From: Yersinia massiliensis CCUG 53443
GTDB lineage: Bacteria > Pseudomonadota > Gammaproteobacteria > Enterobacterales > Enterobacteriaceae
Length of the DNA stretch: 63,446 bases
Direction: 5' to 3'
Assembly (NCBI RefSeq): GCF_000312485.1
Contig: NZ_HE997648.1
Span: 1-63,446 of the forward strand
In this document: positions 52,854 to 63,446 of the stretch, in pieces
Layout of the letters: each line of letters begins with the position of its first letter
Position numbering within the stretch: the first letter of the stretch is position 1
The notes under the pieces: model-generated
Told to the model about the DNA's origin: nothing
The model's database searches: none
The model's input: the letters and a program-made list of their open reading frames with translations, nothing else
Made by a program: the position numbers and the translations under genes

Positions 52854-52926
52854 GCGTTGCGAGTTGCCTCTCACTCAAATCAGTTTTCGACCGATTTGTC
52901 GCTGATTGGCAACCTAACGGCAACGC
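52854..52926. repeat. Composite hairpin after yidC
   Basis: Three paired blocks are nested: GCGTTGC/GCAACGC (52854-52860 and 52920-52926), GTTGCC/GGCAAC (52863-52868 and 52908-52913) and AATCAG/CTGATT (52878-52883 and 52902-52907). The resulting 73-nt structure lies between the yidC stop and the terminator and may protect the message 3' end. Confidence 0.6.
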
Positions 52927-52950
52927 CAATAAATTTGGGTACTCATCCTA

Positions 52951-54597
52951 TTAAGACTGTTTTTTCTTATCGCGGCTGTGTAAGCCACGTTTTTCCAGAC
53001 CACGATAAATCAACTGTTGTTGCAGGATGGTCACCAAGTTACTGACGATATAGTACAGTACCAGACCAGCCGGGAACCACAGGAAGAACACAGTGAAGAT
53101 AACTGGCATGAATGTCATGATCTTCTGCTGCATCGGGTCAGTCACCGTTGTTGGTGACATCTTCTGAATGAAGTACATGGTGATACCCATCAGAATTGGC
53201 AGAATGTAGTACGGATCTTGTGCTGACAGGTCATGGATCCACAAGATGAATGGCGCATGACGCAATTCAACCGAGCTCATCAACATGTAGTACAACGCCA
53301 AGAAGATAGGCATCTGAATGATCAGCGGTAAGCAGCCACCCAGCGGATTCACTTTCTCAGCTTTGTACAGCGCCATCATTTCCTGACTCATACGCTGCTT
53401 ATCGTCACCGATACGCTCACGCATGGCGGCCAGTTTAGGCTGCAGTAAACGCATTTTCGCCATCGAGGTATATTGCGCCTTCGTCAGCGGGTACATGATA
53501 CCGCGCACGATAAAGGTGATAACAATGATGGAGAAGCCCCAGTTACCGACAAAGCTGTGAATGAATTTCAGCAGTTTGAACAGTGGCTGAGAAATAAACC
53601 ATAACCAACCATAATCAACAGTCAGGTCCAAATGTGGCGCGATAGCCGCCATTTTGTCCTGAATTTCTGGACCCACCCACAAGGTGGCACTCAGTTGTTT
53701 CTGCTCACCCGGTTGAATAACGACTGGCGCACCCTTGAAGCCGATAGCCGCTAAACCATTACCTAAATCAGCAGAGTAGAAGGTGTTAGTTTCGTTAGCC
53801 GTTGGAATCCACGCTGTTGCGAAATACTGTTGCAACATCGCCACCCAACCACCTTTAGTGCTGACATCTAGGTTTTTATCTTCGATATCACTAAAGCTGT
53901 ATTTCTTGTATTTAGTTTCATCAGAAGAGTAAGCCGCGCCACGGTAAGTATGCAGCGCAAAGTTATTGCTGCCGGTATCACGGTGTTTAGGCAGATTGAT
54001 GCTTTGTTTTAATTGGCCAAACAGCGTCAGCTCCAGCGGGGCAGCAGAGGCGTTCTTAACGTGATAATCCACGCCAATGGCGTAGTCATTACGTTTCAGC
54101 ACAAAAGTTTTGATGAAAACAGAGCCGTCTTTACCGGTAAAGGTCAATGGAATACGCAGTTCGTCCTGACCATCTGCTAATACAAAGCTGGTCTGTGGCG
54201 CTTCAAACAGTGGGCGCTCACCATTAGCTGGATTATCTGGGCCGTTTTTACCTGTCAGGCCACTTTGCGCCTGATAAATGAACGCGGGGGTCGTTTCCAG
54301 TAATTCAAAAGTTTTATCTGAACCCAGAGCATCCGGGTAAGCCAGCAGGTTAGCCTGCTCGATGTCACCACCACGGGTATTAATGGTCAGAGACAGGACA
54401 TCTGTTTTTACCGTGATCAGTTGACCCTGACCACTGGCTGGCACAGCCTGGCTTGCTTTATCACCGGTTGCAGTATTCGTCGTCTGTTGCGTGGTCTGGG
54501 CTGTTGGTTGTGGATTGTTATCCACTTGCCAAGCTTGCCAGATCATGAAAGACACGAACAGCAGAGCGATGAGGAGAAGATTGCGTTGCGAATCCAT
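52951..54597 (-). CDS. yidC: Membrane protein insertase YidC
   Basis: This 548-residue inner-membrane insertase is the same length as in E. coli. It helps insert Sec-dependent and Sec-independent proteins, including F0 subunits a and c encoded in this window. The N-terminal membrane helix is at about 5-24 and a large periplasmic domain at about 25-345. A five-helix conserved core follows, with [16 protein letters not shown] as cytoplasmic coiled region and a basic C-terminus. It sits in the rpmH-rnpA-yidD-yidC cluster, 2 bp after yidD. Confidence 0.98.
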   Translation of the reverse strand: MDSQRNLLLIALLFVSFMIWQAWQVDNNPQPTAQTTQQTTNTATGDKASQAVPASGQGQLITVKTDVLSLTINTRGGDIEQANLLAYPDALGSDKTFELLETTPAFIYQAQSGLTGKNGPDNPANGERPLFEAPQTSFVLADGQDELRIPLTFTGKDGSVFIKTFVLKRNDYAIGVDYHVKNASAAPLELTLFGQLKQSINLPKHRDTGSNNFALHTYRGAAYSSDETKYKKYSFSDIEDKNLDVSTKGGWVAMLQQYFATAWIPTANETNTFYSADLGNGLAAIGFKGAPVVIQPGEQKQLSATLWVGPEIQDKMAAIAPHLDLTVDYGWLWFISQPLFKLLKFIHSFVGNWGFSIIVITFIVRGIMYPLTKAQYTSMAKMRLLQPKLAAMRERIGDDKQRMSQEMMALYKAEKVNPLGGCLPLIIQMPIFLALYYMLMSSVELRHAPFILWIHDLSAQDPYYILPILMGITMYFIQKMSPTTVTDPMQQKIMTFMPVIFTVFFLWFPAGLVLYYIVSNLVTILQQQLIYRGLEKRGLHSRDKKKQS

Positions 54598-54599
54598 CG

Positions 54600-54857
54600 T
54601 TAGTGTTCTCTGTTATCGTCGGGTTTCGGCGGCACGGGATCATCGCCACCTGGGTTCAAGGGGTGGCATTTTAATACGCGTTTCAGTGTTAACCAACTGC
54701 CTTTTATCATGCCAAACCGGTGCAATGCCTCAATTCCGTAATGAGAGCACGTGGGATGGAAACGACAACGCGGCCCCAACAGCGGACTTATCACGAGCTG
54801 ATAGCCCCTGATTAGCCCGATCAGGATGCGGGAGCCTGGCGACAGTGGCGACGCCAT
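54600..54857 (-). CDS. yidD: Membrane protein insertion efficiency factor YidD
   Basis: This 85-residue small protein aids membrane insertion with YidC and is the same length as in E. coli. The conserved block [20 protein letters not shown] with two or three cysteines is present, followed by [15 protein letters not shown]. An N-terminal amphipathic helix associates it with the inner membrane. It overlaps the end of rnpA by 37 bp, as is usual for this cluster. Confidence 0.95.
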   Translation of the reverse strand: MASPLSPGSRILIGLIRGYQLVISPLLGPRCRFHPTCSHYGIEALHRFGMIKGSWLTLKRVLKCHPLNPGGDDPVPPKPDDNREH

Positions 54858-55180
54858 AATTTTTCCAAAGCTTCCGTCAACGCACGGTTATCGAGGTCAG
54901 CCACACCTTTTTTCACCAAAACGACAAAATCCATAGACGGCAACGTGTGCTGATGCAAACGGAAGCTTTCGCGAGTGAGGCGTTTTATCCGATTACGTTC
55001 GTGGGCACGTTTGACATGTTTTTTGGCGACGGTAAGACCGATGCGGGGATGCCCCAGCTCGTTCAGGCGGCCGAGGATGGTGATTTGCGGCGTGCCAGCC
55101 CGTAGTGGTTGCTGGAAGACGAAAGTGAAATGACTGGGAGTTAACAAACGTAACTCCCTAGGAAATGCTAGCTTAACCAT
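54821..55180 (-). CDS. rnpA: Ribonuclease P protein component
   Basis: This 119-residue basic protein is the cofactor of the RNase P ribozyme, which matures tRNA 5' ends (same length as E. coli). The RNA-binding motif [17 protein letters not shown] is intact at about residues 54-70. It starts 18 bp after rpmH and overlaps yidD. The start is ATG here. Cotranscription with rpmH links translation and tRNA maturation supply. Confidence 0.97.
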   Translation of the reverse strand: MVKLAFPRELRLLTPSHFTFVFQQPLRAGTPQITILGRLNELGHPRIGLTVAKKHVKRAHERNRIKRLTRESFRLHQHTLPSMDFVVLVKKGVADLDNRALTEALEKLWRRHCRQAPAS

Positions 55181-55198
55181 TGAGATGGTTAGCTTTTA

Positions 55199-56042
<844 letters not shown>

Positions 56043-57434
56043 GTGTCACTTTCGCTTTGGCAGCAGTGTCTTGCCCGATTGCAGGATGAGTTACCTGCCA
56101 CAGAATTTAGTATGTGGATACGCCCATTGCAGGCGGAACTGAGTGACAATACTCTGGCGCTTTACGCACCTAATCGCTTTGTGTTGGACTGGGTCCGCGA
56201 TAAGTACTTAAACAACATCAATGGCTTACTCAATGATTTTTGTGGTAGCGAGGTTCCCTTACTGCGTTTTGAAGTGGGGAGTAAACCGGCAGTAAGAGCG
56301 ACACAGAGTCATCCAGTCACAGCCAGCGTTAGTGCGCCTGTTGCACCCGTTACCCGTAGCGCACCTGTGCGCCCGAGTTGGGACAGCTCGCCCGCGCAAC
56401 CTGAACATTCTTATCGTTCGAATGTTAACCCGAAGCACACATTTGATAACTTCGTTGAGGGTAAATCGAACCAGTTGGCCCGTGCAGCAGCACGTCAGGT
56501 GGCGGATAATCCGGGCGGAGCCTATAACCCGTTGTTCCTTTATGGTGGGACAGGCTTGGGTAAAACTCACCTGTTACATGCTGTGGGGAATGGCATCATG
56601 GCCCGTAAAGCCAATGCCAAAGTGGTGTACATGCATTCAGAGCGTTTTGTGCAAGATATGGTTAAAGCCTTGCAGAACAACGCGATAGAAGAGTTTAAGC
56701 GCTATTATCGTTCGGTTGATGCATTATTAATCGATGATATTCAGTTCTTTGCCAATAAAGAACGTTCTCAGGAAGAATTTTTCCACACGTTTAATGCCTT
56801 GCTGGAAGGTAATCAGCAAATCATCCTGACGTCAGATCGCTACCCAAAAGAGATCAATGGCGTAGAAGATCGTCTTAAATCGCGGTTTGGTTGGGGCCTG
56901 ACGGTCGCTATTGAGCCACCAGAACTGGAAACCCGCGTCGCGATCCTGATGAAGAAAGCGGATGAAAATGACATTCGTTTACCGGGTGAGGTGGCGTTCT
57001 TTATTGCCAAGCGTCTGCGTTCTAACGTGCGTGAGCTGGAAGGGGCATTGAATCGTGTGATCGCGAATGCCAATTTTACCGGCCGAGCCATCACCATTGA
57101 TTTTGTTCGTGAAGCGCTACGTGACTTGCTGGCATTACAGGAAAAGCTCGTTACTATCGATAATATTCAAAAGACTGTCGCTGAATATTATAAAATTAAG
57201 GTCGCTGACCTGCTCTCCAAACGGCGTTCACGTTCGGTCGCCCGCCCGCGCCAAATGGCGATGGCGTTGGCAAAAGAGCTAACCAACCATAGCCTACCAG
57301 AAATCGGCGATGCGTTTGGGGGCCGCGACCATACCACGGTGTTGCACGCTTGCCGCAAGATTGAGCAATTGCGTGAAGAAAGTCACGACATCAAAGAAGA
57401 TTACTCTAACCTAATCAGAACATTATCCTCCTAG
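56043..57434 (+). CDS. dnaA: Chromosomal replication initiator DnaA
   Basis: This 463-residue initiator protein binds the boxes in oriC at 16716-16959 and opens the 13-mers. Domain I (about 1-80) contains [20 protein letters not shown] variable linker follows (about 80-130). The AAA+ domain has Walker [10 protein letters not shown] and Walker [11 protein letters not shown]. The C-terminal DnaA-box recognition helix is [15 protein letters not shown]. The start GTG 56043 has GGAG seven bases upstream and equals the E. coli start. dnaN follows after 4 bp. Confidence 0.98.
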   Translation: MSLSLWQQCLARLQDELPATEFSMWIRPLQAELSDNTLALYAPNRFVLDWVRDKYLNNINGLLNDFCGSEVPLLRFEVGSKPAVRATQSHPVTASVSAPVAPVTRSAPVRPSWDSSPAQPEHSYRSNVNPKHTFDNFVEGKSNQLARAAARQVADNPGGAYNPLFLYGGTGLGKTHLLHAVGNGIMARKANAKVVYMHSERFVQDMVKALQNNAIEEFKRYYRSVDALLIDDIQFFANKERSQEEFFHTFNALLEGNQQIILTSDRYPKEINGVEDRLKSRFGWGLTVAIEPPELETRVAILMKKADENDIRLPGEVAFFIAKRLRSNVRELEGALNRVIANANFTGRAITIDFVREALRDLLALQEKLVTIDNIQKTVAEYYKIKVADLLSKRRSRSVARPRQMAMALAKELTNHSLPEIGDAFGGRDHTTVLHACRKIEQLREESHDIKEDYSNLIRTLSS

Positions 57435-57438
57435 CGCT

Positions 57439-58539
57439 ATGAAATTTATCATTGAACGTGAGCATCTGTTAAAACCGCTGCAACAGGTCAGTAGCCCGCT
57501 GGGTGGACGCCCTACGTTGCCTATTTTAGGTAACTTGTTGCTGCAAGTGACGCAAGGCGCTTTGCGCCTAACTGGGACCGATCTGGAGATGGAGATGGTG
57601 GCCTGTGTCGCGCTGTCTCAACCCCATGAGCAGGGTGCGACCACGGTGCCCGCACGGAAGTTTCTTGATATCTGGCGTGGTTTGCCGGAAGGGGCTGAAA
57701 TTACCGTCGCATTAGATGGTGATCGCCTATTGGTGCGCTCAGGACGCAGCCGTTTCTCGTTGTCCACGCTACCGGCGATAGATTTCCCGAATCTGGATGA
57801 CTGGCAAAGTGACGTTGAATTTACGTTGCCGCAAGCCACGATGAAGCGGCTGATTGAGTCGACTCAGTTCTCAATGGCCCATCAGGATGTGCGCTATTAC
57901 TTGAATGGCATGCTGTTTGAGACTGAAGGCGAAGAGTTGCGCACTGTTGCTACCGATGGCCACCGTCTGGCGGTATGTTCAATGCCGATTGGTCAGTCGT
58001 TGCCGTCACATTCGGTGATCGTGCCGCGTAAAGGCGTGATGGAATTGGTCAGGTTATTGGATGGCGGTGATACGCCATTGCGCCTGCAAATTGGCAGCAA
58101 CAATATTCGCGCCCATGTTGGTGACTTTATTTTCACTTCCAAGCTGGTTGATGGCCGTTTCCCGGATTATCGCCGCGTATTGCCGAAAAATCCCGACAAA
58201 ACGCTGGAAGCTAGCTGTGATTTGCTGAAACAAGCTTTCGCACGCGCGGCAATATTGTCTAACGAGAAGTTTCGTGGCGTTCGGCTCTATGTTAGCCAAA
58301 ATCAGCTCAAGATCACGGCCAATAACCCTGAACAGGAAGAAGCCGAAGAGATCCTCGATGTCAGCTACGATGGGGCAGAAATGGAGATCGGTTTCAACGT
58401 CAGCTATGTGCTTGATGTGCTCAATGCACTGAAGTGCGAAGATGTGCGTCTGTTACTGACCGATTCCGTGTCCAGTGTGCAGATTGAAGATGGGGCAAGT
58501 CAGGCGGCGGCCTACGTTGTCATGCCAATGCGGTTGTAA
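57439..58539 (+). CDS. dnaN: DNA polymerase III beta sliding clamp
   Basis: This 366-residue ring clamp holds DNA polymerases on the template and drives Hda-dependent inactivation of DnaA (same length as E. coli). Three similar domains of about 120 residues follow in order. The hydrophobic partner-binding groove residues and the C-terminus YVVMPMRL are conserved. It lies 4 bp after dnaA and is probably cotranscribed with it, with a wider gap to recF. Confidence 0.98.
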   Translation: MKFIIEREHLLKPLQQVSSPLGGRPTLPILGNLLLQVTQGALRLTGTDLEMEMVACVALSQPHEQGATTVPARKFLDIWRGLPEGAEITVALDGDRLLVRSGRSRFSLSTLPAIDFPNLDDWQSDVEFTLPQATMKRLIESTQFSMAHQDVRYYLNGMLFETEGEELRTVATDGHRLAVCSMPIGQSLPSHSVIVPRKGVMELVRLLDGGDTPLRLQIGSNNIRAHVGDFIFTSKLVDGRFPDYRRVLPKNPDKTLEASCDLLKQAFARAAILSNEKFRGVRLYVSQNQLKITANNPEQEEAEEILDVSYDGAEMEIGFNVSYVLDVLNALKCEDVRLLLTDSVSSVQIEDGASQAAAYVVMPMRL

Positions 58540-58711
58540 TATTTATCGGGCTACCTTACCTGCTTTTTTGCGATTGGGCAGTGTTCGCCAACCTCACGGA
58601 TATCCAGTACGATCCAGTGGTGGTGCGCTGGCTGCGCGCAAATGGCCTGCGATGATAACGCCTTGGATAGTTCGATTACTTTGATAGTTCGATAATGAAG
58701 AAATTTGCAGC
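58540..58711. other. Spacer between dnaN and recF
   Basis: This 172-bp spacer holds no gene. GATAGTTCGAT is repeated at 58666-58676 and 58683-58693, a 17-bp period. In E. coli dnaN and recF are almost contiguous, so this is a local insertion or a recF leader. Confidence 0.5.
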
Positions 58712-62231
<3,520 letters not shown>

Positions 62232-62256
62232 TCTGCGGGTAAGATAAGCGGTCAAA

Positions 62257-62291
62257 AATCCAGAGCAGGAAACTGTCTCTGGATTTTTTTT
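62257..62291 (+). terminator. gyrB terminator
   Basis: AATCCAGAG-CAG (62257-62268) pairs with CTG-T-CTCTGGATT (62273-62285) around GAAA with one bulge, followed by eight T. This is a strong intrinsic terminator 26 bp after gyrB. Confidence 0.93.
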
Positions 62292-62413
62292 GCTTGCTGA
62301 CTGCCACATTCAGGATGATTTTGTCATCAGCGATGTACCGCACACGGACTTACTGGTATTTGAGCGCTGAATCGCGTTAGCATGGGTATTGGTTAAATTA
62401 ATCTGAGGACCTT

Positions 62414-63223
62414 ATGGCTATTGAATTGATCGCTATCGATATGGACGGCACGTTACTGAATCCGCAGCATGAAATCACTCCACGGGTTAAGCAGGCCATT
62501 GATGCTGCTCGCGCGAAAGGGGTTTGCGTGGTATTGGCCACCGGCCGGCCTTATATCGGGGTCCAACGTTACTTACGTGAGCTGAACATGGAAAATAGCG
62601 GCGATTATTGCATTAGCAATAACGGTGCACTGGTCCAAAAAGCCGCGACAGGTGAATGTATTTTACAGGAAACCCTCAGTTTTGAGGATTATCTCTATTT
62701 CGAGGCTTTATCGCGTGAGATGGGGGTTAGTTTCCAAGCGTTTGATTTTGATACCTTATACACGGCAAACAAAGATATTAGCAAATATACGCTGCATGAG
62801 GTGTTATTAACCGGCATTCCTTTGAAATACCGGGCTGTGGAAGAGATGGACCCGACATTACGTTTCCCGAAAGTGATGATGATTGATGAGCCAGAAAATC
62901 TGGACCGAGCATTAGCGATGATGCCTGCCGAGGCTTTCGAACGTTTCACCATCATGAAGAGTGCGCCTTTCTACTTGGAAATTCTGAGTAAGCGTGTTGA
63001 TAAGGGGACAGGGGTGAAAATGCTGGCTGAGCATTTAGGTATCGCACAAGAAAATGTGATGGCATTGGGTGATCAAGGCAATGATATTGCGATGGTTAAT
63101 TATGCTGGCGTAGGGGTGGCGATGGGGAATGCGATCCCTGAGCTAAAAGAGATTGCCCAGTTTATTACCGCGACGAATAGTGAGGATGGGGTGGCGGTGG
63201 CGATTGAGGAGTTTGTTCTTTAG
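62414..63223 (+). CDS. yidA: Sugar phosphatase YidA (Cof-type HAD family)
   Basis: This 269-residue HAD phosphatase of the Cof subfamily (E. coli YidA 270 aa) has motif I AIDMDGTLL with Asp9 and Asp11, motif II LATGRP and motif IV LGDQGNDIAMV. A cap domain lies at about residues 85-190. E. coli YidA hydrolyses erythrose-4-phosphate and other sugar phosphates. ATG 62414 follows TGAGGACCTT. It is separated from gyrB by a terminator, so it has its own promoter. Confidence 0.94.
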   Translation: MAIELIAIDMDGTLLNPQHEITPRVKQAIDAARAKGVCVVLATGRPYIGVQRYLRELNMENSGDYCISNNGALVQKAATGECILQETLSFEDYLYFEALSREMGVSFQAFDFDTLYTANKDISKYTLHEVLLTGIPLKYRAVEEMDPTLRFPKVMMIDEPENLDRALAMMPAEAFERFTIMKSAPFYLEILSKRVDKGTGVKMLAEHLGIAQENVMALGDQGNDIAMVNYAGVGVAMGNAIPELKEIAQFITATNSEDGVAVAIEEFVL

Positions 63224-63446
63224 GTTTGGATTACTCGTTTTGGTGATCGATTCGATTTGATTCGGTTGTTATAACTTCAGTGTTCATTTTGGCTCTGATA
63301 CTTCAACAGATGACCGGATCTGGTTTCGGTTGATATTCGTTCGGTGGTGACCTGATCTCCGTCGCCTCAACCGAGTCGGGCCGCAGGGCGGCGGCCCAAC
63401 ACCCGCGCCTTTGCGCGAAATATTGTGGCTTCGCCATTCCCTCCGG
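63224..63446. other. Right end with a GC-rich segment
   Basis: No supported gene is seen in this final 223 bp. From about 63360 the sequence becomes much richer in G and C than its surroundings. A minus-strand frame of 44 codons (63437 down to 63303, starting MAKPQYFAQRRG) is open with GGAGGG almost touching the ATG. It may be a repeated intergenic element or the start of the next unit; I cannot tell. Confidence 0.35.

Overview
The window is the replication-origin region of an enterobacterial chromosome. Gene order (yieP-hsrA / rbsRKBCAD / kup / ravA-viaA / asnA-asnC / mioC / oriC / mnmG-rsmG / atpIBEFHAGDC / glmUS / pstSCAB-phoU ... mnmE-yidC-yidD-rnpA-rpmH / dnaA-dnaN-recF-gyrB / yidA) closely follows Escherichia coli. 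The recalled resemblance of FabV and DnaA to Yersinia proteins, a second MetNIQ-type cassette, and intergenic palindromes of the kind known from yersiniae make Yersinia the most likely genus. That assignment rests on family knowledge, not on a search, and I do not assign a species.

Layout. 1-70: an rRNA P1-type promoter firing leftwards out of the window. 201-3385: GntR regulator yieP and MFS exporter hsrA, convergent on rbsR. 2384-8324: the ribose operon rbsDACBKR on the minus strand, with two RbsR operators and a CRP-like site. 8494-14318: kup, ravA, a frameshifted viaA, and a DUF1345 membrane protein. 14521-16690: asnA/asnC divergent pair and mioC. 16716-16959: oriC, with three 13-mers and several DnaA boxes. 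17071-27444: mnmG, rsmG and the nine-gene ATP synthase operon. 27921-31330: glmU and glmS. 31550-36475: Pho-box-controlled pstSCAB-phoU. 36726-39264: an amino-acid ABC importer with a binding protein and two permeases but no ATPase gene. 39251-44911: yieH, adeP, an exported DUF336 protein, a two-component system and a ChrR-type flavoreductase. 45171-47075: a chemoreceptor followed by a large palindrome. 47299-49799: MetNIQ-type importer whose binding protein has no lipobox. 50022-55339: fabV, mnmE, yidC, yidD, rnpA, rpmH. 56043-62231: dnaA, dnaN, recF, gyrB. 62414-63223: yidA.

Most of the window is conserved housekeeping: initiation of replication (oriC, DnaA, DNA clamp, gyrase), respiration-linked ATP synthesis, amino-sugar and phosphate supply, tRNA modification (MnmE and MnmG form one enzyme) and membrane protein insertion. 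The less ordinary parts are (i) the exported DUF336 protein beside a sensor kinase/response regulator pair and ChrR, an arrangement that recalls HbpS-SenS-SenR; (ii) the viaA frameshift, whose premature stop overlaps a downstream ATG; (iii) hairpins placed directly after solute-binding-protein genes (rbsB, pstS and the amino-acid binding protein), two of which share sequence; (iv) a palindrome of about 100 bp after the chemoreceptor gene; (v) paired RbsR operators, one overlapping a CRP-like site. I saw no CRISPR array, prophage, insertion sequence or tRNA gene.
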